Below, in pieces: positions 14,353-22,424 of a DNA stretch of 64,000 nt. The notes below the pieces were generated by a model. It was not told the origin of the DNA. It made no database searches and was given only the letters and a program-made list of their open reading frames with translations. The translations under genes were made by a program, and so were the position numbers. Numbering within the stretch: the stretch's first letter is position 1; the number at the start of each line of letters is the position of its first letter. Source of the stretch: JADFQT01 sp965216025 (GTDB lineage Bacteria; Chloroflexota; Dehalococcoidia; Lucifugimonadales; UBA3495). Where the stretch lies: contig CBDCEX010000015.1 in the NCBI GenBank assembly GCA_965216025.1, forward strand, positions 1 to 64,000, in the 5' to 3' direction.

Positions 14353-15414
14353 CTAGCAGGCCGTGAGCGGCTCCTTAAGGGCCGTGAACTCTCCCGCAGG
14401 GAACAACGCCAAGACGACTACGACACCCCACCCCAAGACGACCACACGACCGCCGAGGGCCAGACCTTTACCGACTTCACGAAGGAAGTAACATTGCTGG
14501 GTGTGGACCGACTCCCAGCGGCGTTTGTGCGCTCGGACTGGGCAACGTTGGCATACGAGGGCAAGTTTAATACCATCTTCGGGGAGGTTGGGTCAGGCAA
14601 GACGTGGGTTGCGCTAATGATGGCTATCGAGCGCCTACACGCTGGCCGACACGTGATTTGGTGGGATACCGAGGACCAGCCATCCACTCTAGCAAGACGC
14701 CTCCAAGTCCTGCGGGCTACCGACTTGATCGGTCACCCTGCCTTGAAATGGACTAACGGCGACTTTCAAGACAACCCGGCGATAATGGCCGAGGCGCTAG
14801 AAGGGCTGGGCAGCGGCAACGGGCCGGGGCTGGTGGTGATTGATTCTGCAACGTCGTTCGGCTGCCCCAGCGACGGCGGCAACGTAGCCGCTTGGCTGAA
14901 AGCCTTTATTGACCCGTGGGAGAACGCGGGCCATTCCGTGGAACTCTTGGATCACGTACCGAAGCAAAGGAAAGATAGGCCGCGTGGTGGAATAGGCAGC
15001 CAGGCTAAGTTGGCCAGAGTAGACGGGTCAGCGCTCTACCTTCACGGCAACCCTTGGAACGCCACCGAGGGCGGGTATATCCACATGCAAATTCATAAGG
15101 ATAGGCATGGGCAGCTACCCGCTACACTGATGGGAGCAGCAGCCACTATTACCGCTGAATGGGATGGGCCTACCCTTGACTATACAGTGGGCCTACCCAA
15201 TGCTAAGGCTGAGGCTGAGAACTTGGAAGATGAACTGATGGACGCATTGGATCAGGCAGGCCCAGATGGGGTGCGGGGTGGCCGTGCTGTCCGCGATCTG
15301 CTGAAGGGCAAGCGGGCCAAGGATATAGACGCTGCCCGTGAAGAACTGCTGAGCTCTGGTATGATTGAGCGGGTGAAAGAGGGTAAGGCATATGTCTATC
15401 GATTCGTTGGATGA
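14353..15414 (+). pseudogene. RepA-like ATPase, 3' fragment (ATPase core)
   Basis: The frame is open from the CTAG at 14353. It encodes FGEVGSGKT (Walker A), WWDTEDQPSTLARRL, LVVIDSATS (Walker B), LLDHVPKQRKDRP and a C-terminal winged-helix-like GVRGGRAVRDLLK. It is closely similar to the element 1 ATPase over this region. The gene was cut from its N-terminal fragment (12342-12722) by IS701 and a MITE. A shortened ATPase could still start at TTG 14494 or nearby, since the ATPase core is complete. It ends at the origin-like block, as in element 1. Confidence 0.78.
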
Positions 15415-15417
15415 GTT

Positions 15418-15538
15418 GACGTTCATTGACGTTTGGGACCACTTGGGACACGCAAACGTCAATGAACGTTTGCTGTTTCACCCCTAAGGGGTGAAACACA
15501 AACAACAACACGTACAGATACGATTAGGGCGGGACACG
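15418..15538. repeat. Origin-like inverted repeats and GGGACACG block 2
   Basis: An 18-base arm at 15418-15435 (GACGTTCATTGACGTTTG) is inverted at 15453-15470 with one mismatch. The 17-base loop contains a GGGACACG at 15445-15452. A perfect palindrome follows at 15474-15498 (arms TGTTTCACCCC with a TAA centre), and another GGGACACG lies at 15531-15538. The block sits directly after the RepA gene, as in element 1. It is the probable replication origin of element 2. Confidence 0.6.
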
Positions 15539-15576
15539 GTAATCAAGGTGAAAATTGAAGGATAGGAGATGATGGA

Positions 15577-15891
15577 ATGGCAGAAGAGCGAAACGGCGTA
15601 GTCTTGTTAGAGGACGTGGAACGCAACGGCCAGATCGCGGTGACGGGCTGGCGGGTATTCTTTTGGCTCTCTGGTGGACAGGATGATATGCGCGAGGCAT
15701 TAATTAAAGCTGAGTTTAAAGCTGAGTCTAAGGAGCTGACTGAAAGGCGGGTAGGGGCCTATGTCCAGCCTTTCCACGTTGAACAGCCTACCGCCTGGGG
15801 CGTGAGGCCGTACTACTATCTGCCAAACAAATCCCAAGATGAAACGAGCGAAGCCCTGCTGAGCGCCGGGTTTTCCGTGTGCTTTCCGTGA
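15577..15891 (+). CDS. Hypothetical satellite protein, 104 aa
   Basis: ATG 15577 is preceded by AGGAG. The protein is acidic, without Cys pairs or membrane segments. It has a GWRVFFWLSGGQDDMREALIKAEFK stretch broken by a short loop, and a YYYLPNKSQDETSEALL tail. The pattern of two similar blocks ending in ..ALIKAEF and ..ALLSAGF suggests an internal duplication of a small alpha/beta unit. No family recognised. It lies between the origin block and terminase, the slot used in element 1 by the zinc-ribbon protein. Confidence 0.5.
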   Translation: MAEERNGVVLLEDVERNGQIAVTGWRVFFWLSGGQDDMREALIKAEFKAESKELTERRVGAYVQPFHVEQPTAWGVRPYYYLPNKSQDETSEALLSAGFSVCFP

Positions 15892-16014
15892 TTCACAAAG
15901 GGAACCCTGCTGTAGGATCGTGGTGGGGCGAGGGTGATATGGCACCATCGGATTCCGCTAGGGTGGCGTATAGCGCAGAGGGAGTGACACGTTACGCAGA
16001 GAGGAGAGAAGGAC

Positions 16015-16269
16015 ATGAAGTACCTGCTGAATAACAACACGGTCAACGAGAAACTGACGAACGGGAGCGTGGACTTGGAGAAAGCCGCGACGGGGCGGGA
16101 TGAGGTGCTAAGTGCGCTCGATGCAATCATGCCATGCCTACCCGGCTCTGCACCGCTCAAAGTTGAGTACGGCAAGATTAAGAGTGCTGCTAGGTGCGTT
16201 CGTATCGCGAACGGTCGTCTTAGTGAGATTCTAAAACTGCTCCCGGAGGAAGCCTTGAGGAAGCGGTAG
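16015..16269 (+). CDS. Hypothetical satellite protein, 84 aa
   Basis: ATG 16015 follows GAGAGGAGAGAAGG. The protein is small and helical (DLEKAATGRDEVLSALDAIM, then VEYGKIKSAARCVRIANGRL and LSEILKLLPEEAL). It directly precedes the terminase gene, so a small-terminase role is possible by position only. The intergenic stretch 15892-16014 holds no other gene. Confidence 0.5.
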   Translation: MKYLLNNNTVNEKLTNGSVDLEKAATGRDEVLSALDAIMPCLPGSAPLKVEYGKIKSAARCVRIANGRLSEILKLLPEEALRKR

Positions 16270-17070
16270 GTTTTGATTGTGAAGGAGTTGATACCGAGTC
16301 TGCAATCCGCACCAGTCGGCGACGGGGACCTTATCGGCCAGCCGTTCAAGGTGATGCCGTATCAGCGCAAGTTCCTGGACGGGGCATTCAAGTCTGGCAT
16401 CCTCCGGGCCGGTTTGACTTTGGCGAGAGGCGGCGGAAAAAGCGGATTGGCCTCGGCGTTGGCGCTGGACAGCATTCGACCGGCTGGGGCACTTCACGTC
16501 GTGGGTGGCGAGACGGTGCTTGTGGCCAGCAGCTTCGCCCAGGCAAGGATCGTTTTCGAGGCGGTGAAGACATCTCTGGAGCTGATGGGGGAGGATGGCG
16601 AGTACCGGATCAGGGATCAGCAAAACCTTGCGGACATTCAGCACCGGGAAACGAAGGCACGGCTGAGGGTGGCCGGTTCTGATAATCGAAGGGCCCATGG
16701 TTGGCGGTTCAACCTGGCCATCGTCGACGAACCTGCACAGCACGGGCCACGGGGAGAGATACTCGCGGCGGCGATCAGGACGGCGTTGGGTAAGCGCAAG
16801 GATGCGAGGGTTATCTACATCGGCACCAGGCCGTCAAGCGACGCCCACTTCTTCGCGCGGCTGCTGGACGAGAACGACCCCAGCGTGTTCTCCCTGGTGT
16901 ACGCCGCTGATGACGCTGATGACCCCTTCTCCAAGAAGACGTGGGCCAAGGCGAACCCTGCGCTGCGGTACGGGATGCCCAACATAGAAGTCCTGCGAGC
17001 TGAGGCGCGGATGGCGAAGAGGGACCCGGCGGAGCTGGCGACGTTCCGCAGCCTACGACTGAATCAGGGA

Positions 17071-17086
17071 ACCAGCGAACCAGCGA
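17071..17086 (+). repeat. 8-bp tandem duplication causing frameshift in terminase
   Basis: ACCAGCGA is present twice in direct contact. Deleting one copy converts QGTSEPAKL-stop into a reading QGTSEVESQHLID that runs into the downstream frame. Confidence 0.85.
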
Positions 17087-17480
17087 AGTTGAGAGCCAGC
17101 ACTTGATAGACTCACTTGTCTGGAAGTCCATCGAAACCGAGGAACTGCCGCCGGCGGAGGGGCCAATGAGCCTTGGGATTGATCTCGGAGGAACGGCTGC
17201 CTTCTGTGCGGCGGCGGCGTGGTGGCCTCAAACTCACAGATTAGAAGGGTTTGTCGCTTGCGGCACCAGTCCACCACTGAGCGAACGGGCGCTGGCCGAT
17301 GGCGTCAGCGGCGTGTATGAGGCGATGCGCGACCGCAACGAGCTGGTGCAGTTGGGCAACCGTGTGGTGCCGGTCGGTGTGTTTCTGCAAGAGGCCGTCA
17401 ACCGCTTTGGCAAACCGCAGGCTATCAGCGCCGATAGGTGGCGCGCCGGTGAGTTGGAAGACGGAGTTAAAGACGTGGGC

Positions 17481-17500
17481 CTGAACCTGCCTGAACCTGC
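17481..17500 (+). repeat. 10-bp tandem duplication causing frameshift in terminase
   Basis: CTGAACCTGC is repeated twice, followed by a partial third unit. Deleting one copy joins DVGLNLPEP to TWRGQGWRDGAVDVRAF, the expected nuclease-domain sequence of large terminases. Confidence 0.85.
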
Positions 17501-17825
17501 CTGAACCCACCTGGCGCGGGCAGGGATGGCGCGATGGTGCTGTTGACGTGAGGGCATTCCGATCTGCGGTACTGGAAGGCAAGGTAGCGGCGCCGGTGTC
17601 CATGGCGATGCGGGCGGCACTGTCTGAGGCCAAGACGGTAGCGGACAGTTCGGCGAATGAGAAACTGGCGAAGTCCGGTGAAGGACAACATCGTCGCCGT
17701 GGACGTGATGACCTTGCCGCTGCCATCGTCTTGGCGATTGCTGAAGGCACCAGACGGGAGGCAGACAAGCCTGTCTCCCGTGGGCGGTATCGGGGCAGAA
17801 TCTAATTTGGGAAAGGAGATATAAC

Positions 17826-18278
17826 ATGCCGATTACAGGCTCAGTAAAAACCACCGGCGGCAAGAAATTGGAAGCTATCTTGAAAAAGGCAGAACAGCCC
17901 CGGCGCAAGCAGGTCAAGGTGGGCTTCTTCAGCACCGCCAAGTATGACGACGGGACGCCCGTTGCGGCGAATGCGGCGATTCAGGAATTTGGCCTCGGTG
18001 CCAGCATCCCGGAGCGGCCCTTCTTCCGGCAATCCATCGCCATCATAGAGCAGGAACTGCCGGCGAAGCTGGCGAAGATCATTGACCCGGCGACGATGGA
18101 GGTATCAGCCGCCGACGCTGCCAAGATTGGGGAATACGCCAAGGAAACGATTCAGGGTCGCATACGCGATTTCAAGGACCCGCCGAACGCGGAGGGCACC
18201 ATCCTGCAAAAGGGGTCAGACTCGCCCCTTCAGGACACCGACAAGATGCTGAACAGCGTGGACTACGAAACCGAGTAG
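17826..18278 (+). CDS. Putative phage neck/tail-completion (HK97 gp10-like) protein
   Basis: ATG 17826 follows GGAAAGGAGATATA. The 150-residue protein has the signature of gp10/neck-type proteins: a basic N-terminus with KVGFFSTAKYDDGTPVA, the motif NAAIQEFG, then IPERPFFRQSI, a helical region and a final segment mentioning LQDTDKMLNSVDY. These proteins act at the head-tail interface. No equivalent was found in element 1, so the two satellites differ here. The stop overlaps the HNH start as TAGTG. Confidence 0.65.
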   Translation: MPITGSVKTTGGKKLEAILKKAEQPRRKQVKVGFFSTAKYDDGTPVAANAAIQEFGLGASIPERPFFRQSIAIIEQELPAKLAKIIDPATMEVSAADAAKIGEYAKETIQGRIRDFKDPPNAEGTILQKGSDSPLQDTDKMLNSVDYETE

Positions 18279-18592
18279 TGGGGCACGGTCGGCGAGTACC
18301 GCCTGGTTGGGCGCGGTTCAGGGCGATGGTCCTGGAACGCGCCCATTATCGTTGTGAGTGTTCGGGGTGCGGGCATTGAGGAGAAGGGTGTGGGCGACCG
18401 AGCAAGCTTGAGGCCGCGCACATCGTCAGTGTGTACAAGGCACCGGAGCGCGAGATGGACCCGACGAACGTAATGGCGAAGTGCGTCAAATGCCACCTAT
18501 CTCAGACACTCGCCGAACGGCGAGGGGACACACCGCAAAGCACCGCATGGCGGCATTTGGTGAACGACCTCCTATGTAATAAGATGGAATAA
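18278..18592 (+). pseudogene. HNH endonuclease with in-frame TGA
   Basis: GTG 18278 overlaps the preceding stop (TAGTG). The frame encodes RFRAMVLERAHYRCECSGCGH, then TGA at 18377-18379, then GEGCGRPSKLEAAHIVSVY with the catalytic His, MDPTNVMAKCVKCHLSQT with the second zinc knuckle, and stops at TAA 18590-18592. All HNH elements are in one frame, so the only lesion is the single TGA, at a place where related HNH proteins carry a further Cys or polar residue. It lies between neck protein and capsid gene. Confidence 0.72.
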
Positions 18593-18631
18593 ATATCATC
18601 AACTAATGGTTATATTACGGTAGGGGTTGTT

Positions 18632-19903
18632 ATGACACCATTGCAGCGTATTCGGATTGAACAAAGCACACACCGCGAGAAGATCAATGCGTTGCTGGCG
18701 GTGGAAACTGAACTGGACGATACCCAGCGGGGCGAACTCGCCGGCCTCACCACCAGGATGCAGAACCTGGAGCTTGAGTACCGGGCCGCAGAGATGGCCG
18801 ACGGCCCCATGGAAATTGCGGATGACGCGCCGGTGATCTCCAAGGACCAACGCCAGCGCCTTGAACTGCGGAGCGCCGCCCGGTTGACCAACTACCTGCT
18901 CTCCCATGCCCAGGGCAAGATGCCCAGCGGTGCGGAACTGGAATTGCAGCAGGAAGCGCACGTCAACGGAATTCCGGTGGAACTGTTCGACGTTGCAACC
19001 CGTGAAACCCGCGCCGACTCACTGGCGCCCACCACCGGCGTCGGCGTAAACGTGGACCCGGTTCGCCCGATGCTCTATGCCCGCGCCGTGCTGCCCCGGC
19101 TGGGGGTAGCGATGCCCAGGGTGGAGAACGGCAGTTACAGCACCATGACCGTCAGCACCGGCTTGACCGCTGCTGCCACCACCGCAGGGAGCGCATTCAC
19201 TGCTACGGCGGCGGTGCTGACTCCGCAGACCACCCGCAACCACCGCGTAACGGGCCGGCTGTCTCTGAGGGTTGAAGACATTCAACACATCGGCGTCGAC
19301 AACTTCGAAAGCATCCTTCGCCAGAATTTGATGCTGGTGATGTCTGACCAATTGGACGCGCTGGGACTGACCGGCGACGGCACCGACCCCAACCCCGAAG
19401 GGCTGTATCCGCAGTTGACGGACCCGACCGATCCTTCGGACACCGTTACCTGGCCTCTGTTTGTTGCGGCGATGGCCGGCGGTATTGACGGTGGGCCATG
19501 GGCCGAAACCATGCGGGAGGTAACGCTCCTTGTGAACCCGGAAACCATGCGGCTGGCTGAATCTACGTTCCAGGCTGGCACAGGGAATCAGGCCACCCCT
19601 GGCGACATCAGCGCCGCCGCCTACCTCCGGGCTAACAGCGCGGGATTCTTCAGCAGCCGCAGAATGCCAGACACCGACAGCAACATAGCGGGCTGCATCA
19701 TCTACCGGGCTGGCACCATGGGCCTGGACGGGGTGGACGCAGTTCGGACCGCCGTATGCCCGATGTGGAATGAAATCAGCATTGATGACATCTACTCCGA
19801 TTCGGCCAGCGGCGTCCACCACTACACGATGCACTCATTGATTGGCTCTGTCTTGATCGAGCAACCCAACGCCTACAGCCGCGTTGACCTGAAGGTTAGC
19901 TAA
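18632..19903 (+). CDS. Major capsid protein, HK97 fold (element 2)
   Basis: 423 residues in one uninterrupted frame. The N-terminal about 75 residues are a charged coiled coil (delta/scaffold domain: REKINALLAVETELDD, GELAGLTTRMQNLELEYRA). After the probable protease cleavage region come the N-arm and P-domain (TPQTTRNHRVTGRLSLRVED, NFESILRQNLMLVMSDQLD), the GTDPNPEGLY loop, and the A-domain with VTLLVNPETMR. It ends in a strand pair typical of HK97 subunits. Homologous to the element 1 capsid protein, mostly by fold pattern and the ELQQ-rich junction. It follows an HNH relic and precedes the decoration-like gene. Confidence 0.88.
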   Translation: MTPLQRIRIEQSTHREKINALLAVETELDDTQRGELAGLTTRMQNLELEYRAAEMADGPMEIADDAPVISKDQRQRLELRSAARLTNYLLSHAQGKMPSGAELELQQEAHVNGIPVELFDVATRETRADSLAPTTGVGVNVDPVRPMLYARAVLPRLGVAMPRVENGSYSTMTVSTGLTAAATTAGSAFTATAAVLTPQTTRNHRVTGRLSLRVEDIQHIGVDNFESILRQNLMLVMSDQLDALGLTGDGTDPNPEGLYPQLTDPTDPSDTVTWPLFVAAMAGGIDGGPWAETMREVTLLVNPETMRLAESTFQAGTGNQATPGDISAAAYLRANSAGFFSSRRMPDTDSNIAGCIIYRAGTMGLDGVDAVRTAVCPMWNEISIDDIYSDSASGVHHYTMHSLIGSVLIEQPNAYSRVDLKVS

Positions 19904-19912
19904 AGGGACGCC

Positions 19913-20197
19913 ATGGCACAGCAGGCACCATACGAGGTTACGGACACCCCCACGGACATCGCCAGTGCCTACGGGCCGGGGCGATACCTGGCGCAACTGT
20001 CCAGGTTCATACAGACGCCGCACGGTGTCCTATTCGCCACCAGCGCGTCCGCCCCAACGGATGACGATGCCTATTTCCGGTGCAACCTGTCGGAACCGTT
20101 GTTTGAATTCTCTAGCGTGTCGGGCCTGCCGACGTGGGTAAAGACCTCGGCACCGGGGCTAACCTTCACCCTGGCGGTGGCGCAGATTGGCAACTGA
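19913..20197 (+). CDS. Putative capsid decoration protein (element 2)
   Basis: 94 residues, strand-rich, located between major capsid and protease exactly as in element 1. The N-terminal block VTDTPTDIASAYGPGRYLAQ and an ASAPTDDDAY segment parallel the element 1 protein. No known family recognised. The ATG follows GGGACGCC; the stop overlaps the protease start by 11 bases. Role inferred from conserved synteny. Confidence 0.5.
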   Translation: MAQQAPYEVTDTPTDIASAYGPGRYLAQLSRFIQTPHGVLFATSASAPTDDDAYFRCNLSEPLFEFSSVSGLPTWVKTSAPGLTFTLAVAQIGN

Positions 20198-20762
20198 ATA
20201 TCCTGTCTTTGAAGAGCAGCTTGAAATCCGGCAAGAAGGCGGCCGGCCGGTCCTGACCGCCACCTTTCCGCTGAACCGGACCGCCACCACCAGCAACGTG
20301 GGGCGTGTTCGGAAAGAACGGTTTGCCAGCGGTTCCATGTCCTGGCAGACACGGGAATTTGCCAAGTTGCAGGACGAAATGGCGACCGTCCTATCTCGTG
20401 GCGTTGACGACTTCATGGCCCAACGGCGTGTCGCTGAACTTGACGAACAGTTGGAGCGGAGGAACACCCACCTGCTGGTAGGCCACTCATACGACCATGC
20501 CATTGCCGACACGAAGAGCGGCAACCTGGCGATACAGCACACCGATGAAGCTGTGTTCCTTCGGGCTGAACTGCCACCGGAGGGAGAGCAACCGAGTTGG
20601 GTTAAGGACGCAGTTCTAGCGGTGCGTGGGCGTCAACTTCGGGGTATCAGCCCTGGATTCCAAGTAACGCCGCAGGGCCGGCAGCGCCTGGTGCCGGAGG
20701 ATGGGCCGGGTGATTCCCTCGTGCGGGAAATCCAAGATTCGACGGTGTACGAGTACTCCCTA
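20187..20762 (+). pseudogene. HK97-family prohead protease, 3' end cut by IS630
   Basis: TTG 20187 begins a frame with EEQLEIRQEGG, LLVGHSYDHAIAD (catalytic His) and LRGISPGFQV (catalytic Ser). After VYEYS the frame enters the IS630 end at 20763 and terminates 12 codons later. The catalytic core appears complete and only the C-terminal tail is replaced, so the product may still fold. A helical insertion (residues 55-90) absent from the element 1 enzyme is visible. Everything downstream (connector, portal) is gone. Confidence 0.8.
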
Positions 20763-21644
20763 AACCAAAGCCAAGGTGGGAACTACATTGGGCAGTGATG
20801 GCAAAGGCACGGCAGGTGTAAAGATCAAAGCATCGGCTCGGGCCTGTAACCGGGTTGGGCAGCGATGTTTCACTTCATCCTTACGATGAATTAGCCCGCC
20901 GAAGAATTGATTCATCTTCTCTTGGACTTTGGCTTTTGTTCCCAGGCATTCGTTGGCCGTGACCTCTTCTCTGGCCCAGTCCCAGACGGCTTCGTCGGCG
21001 TTGAAGTCTGGGCTGTAGGCCGGTAAGGCCACCAACCTCAGATGCAAGTCAGGAGTGGTCAAATAGCTGCGAATCGCTGCTCCTCGGTGGGCTGGCCCAT
21101 TGTCCCAGATTACTACCAGAGGTCCAGGATGGTTTGCTCTTAGCTGCTGTAAAAAGGCGGTGGAGGTCTCGGCATTGCTGTTTCCAGCTATTTCCATGGC
21201 TTCCACCTCCCCAGTCTCCAGACAAACTCCCGAGTAGTAGCAGGCCTTCTCTCCCCACCGAGGACTGGTGGAGTCCACCAGCGCTGCCTCTCCCTTGAGT
21301 ACCCATTTGCCTCGCAGGTCGGCATCGGCCCGAAAGTGGGCTTCATCCACGAAGAAGATCTTGGCTCCATTCTCTTGGGCCTCCTCTCGGATTTGGCTGT
21401 ACTGGAGGACGAAGGCTTTCCGTTCTTCATCCTTGGCTTTCAGGAGGCGTTTCTTGGGTCGCTTCAGCACGAAGCCCAACCGATGGAGGTAGTTCAAGCA
21501 ACTGCTCCGACTCAGCCCCAGGTCAAAGCTCTGCTTGAGAAATTGCCTTACTACTTTCCAGTTCCAGTTGGACAATTCAATCCCCGCCTCCCCAGGCGGA
21601 TTTTGCATCGCAGACTTCAGTTGGTTCTGTTGACCTCGGTTCAA
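20760..21644 (-). CDS. IS630 transposase orfB (DDE), copy 1
   Basis: 294 residues: N-terminal HTH part (SRSSCLNYLHRLGFVLKRPKKR), then the DDE catalytic domain with FFVDEAHFRAD, VVIWDNGPAHRG and LPAYSPDFNADEAVWDWAREE. The start codon lies in the frame -1 to orfA across a C7 run, so a fused OrfAB is likely made by frameshifting. The TAG stop is completed by the target TA duplication plus the first flanking base. Confidence 0.88.
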   Translation of the reverse strand: MNRGQQNQLKSAMQNPPGEAGIELSNWNWKVVRQFLKQSFDLGLSRSSCLNYLHRLGFVLKRPKKRLLKAKDEERKAFVLQYSQIREEAQENGAKIFFVDEAHFRADADLRGKWVLKGEAALVDSTSPRWGEKACYYSGVCLETGEVEAMEIAGNSNAETSTAFLQQLRANHPGPLVVIWDNGPAHRGAAIRSYLTTPDLHLRLVALPAYSPDFNADEAVWDWAREEVTANECLGTKAKVQEKMNQFFGGLIHRKDEVKHRCPTRLQARADALIFTPAVPLPSLPNVVPTLALV

Positions 21645-21991
21645 GACGGGGGGGAACCCCCAGTCTGCTCAAAGACCAAACCTTGGGCCCCGCCTTGGCG
21701 AAAGTTGTCCTGCCAGTTTCCGATGGTATGAGGCTCTCTCTCCAAAGCCTCAGCCACTTGAGTGGCCGACCACCCTTGGGCCAACAACCATAGCCCATGC
21801 CATCGCTCTCGCTCCCGAGGTGTTGGCGCCCGATACATCCTTTCCCGTAAGTCGCCTACATCCAGTTGCCACCGTTCTAGGAGTTGCACTATGTCTGTCA
21901 TCCCTTCCCCCACCGCCAATCGACTTCTTTTACAGAATATCGCAACTCCTCTTCGGGTTCGCTTTATGTAGGTTTCACCTTAGATTTGGTT
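20763..21991 (-). mobile_element. IS630-family element, copy 1 (1229 bp)
   Basis: Imperfect terminal repeats begin AACCAAAGCCAAGGTGGG at one end and complement of CCTTAGATTTGGTT at the other, with TA at 20761-20762 and 21992-21993. Four copies of identical length occur in the window (also 35343, 39374, 54296). The flanks are from unrelated genes (phage protease and ABC permease), so this copy marks a deletion or recombination junction rather than a simple insertion. Confidence 0.9.
21641..21919 (-). CDS. IS630 orfA (helix-turn-helix), copy 1
   Basis: 92 residues with a helix-turn-helix (GLWLLAQGWSATQVAEALE, HTIGNWQDNF) typical of the N-terminal DNA-binding half of IS630/Tc1 transposases. It ends TGGSPPS at a run of seven C (on the coding strand) and overlaps orfB by 4 bases. 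Confidence 0.82.
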   Translation of the reverse strand: MAVGEGMTDIVQLLERWQLDVGDLRERMYRAPTPRERERWHGLWLLAQGWSATQVAEALEREPHTIGNWQDNFRQGGAQGLVFEQTGGSPPS

Positions 21992-21993
21992 TA

Positions 21994-22421
21994 GTCTGGT
22001 CAACGTCATGATTGCGGTGTCGGTAGTTTGGTGGACCGGGCACGCTCGGGTGATTCGGGGCATGGTGCTATCGGCGCGACAACGAGAGTATGTGGTAGCC
22101 GCCCGGGCCATCGGTGCCAGCGACCTCAGGATCGTGGGATATCACATTGCTCGCAATATCCTGGGTCCCTTCGTGGTGCTGGCCAGCCTGGATATGGGGT
22201 GGATTCTTCTAGGCATAGCCGGTCTGAACTTCCTGGGTTTGGGTGCCCAGCCACCGACACCAGAGTGGGGAGCAATACTTAACGACTCGCGGTCTTATTT
22301 GCAGACGGCGCCCCGGCTTTTGCTTTTCCCAGGCACTGCTATCTTCCTTTTGGTACTGGGATTTAACCTTTTAGGGGATGGCCTGAGAGATGTACTGGAT
22401 CCTACTACTTACCGGCGCTGA
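21994..22421 (+). pseudogene. ABC transporter permease (DppC-like), 3' fragment
   Basis: The frame is open from the IS630 edge. It encodes WTGHARVIRGMVLSARQREYV, then ARAIGASDLRI (the EAA-type loop that contacts the ATPase), several hydrophobic segments and the C-terminal DGLRDVLDPTTYRR, characteristic of the dipeptide/oligopeptide permease family subunit C. The N-terminal half (about 150 residues) is missing, replaced by the IS. Peptide or opine import would have been the role. No ABC partners remain nearby. Confidence 0.82.
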
Positions 22422-22424
22422 AAA

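Larger units (their letters stand above)
16279..17805 (+). pseudogene. Terminase large subunit broken by two tandem duplications
   Basis: Three ORFs in two frames together make one terminase. The N-terminal frame has YQRKFLDGAF, LARGGGKSG (Walker A) and LAIVDEPAQ (Walker B). The middle frame has MSLGIDLGGTAAF (nuclease Asp). The C-terminal frame has GRDDLAAAIVLA. The first break is an 8-bp tandem duplication (ACCAGCGA at 17071-17078 and 17079-17086). The second is a 10-bp one (CTGAACCTGC at 17481-17490 and 17491-17500). Removing one copy of each restores a single frame with a normal length of about 500 residues. The start is GTG 16279 or TTG 16273. Confidence 0.85.
10613..20762 (+). mobile_element. 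Element 2: decayed second satellite, right end missing
   Basis: Following integrase 2, all genes run on the + strand: RHH (nonsense), RepA-like ATPase (split), origin-like block, two small ORFs, terminase (two frameshifts), neck-like protein, HNH (nonsense), major capsid, decoration-like protein and protease. The protease is cut by an IS630 copy, beyond which unrelated host DNA begins, so connector, portal and the right att site are lost. Gene order RHH-RepA-ori-small gene-TerL-HNH-MCP-decoration-protease matches element 1, but the block is oriented with its integrase rather than against it. Confidence 0.65.

Noticed and set aside
18377..18379. Selenocysteine at the TGA of HNH2, since a hairpin can be drawn just downstream
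   Set aside because: The hairpin is imperfect, no Sec machinery is in the window, and the sister HNH has a similar lesion that looks like a small insertion.
779..20762. Two complete prophages
   Set aside because: No tail, tape measure, baseplate, holin or endolysin genes could be recognised and the element size is about 10 kb; satellite is the better description.
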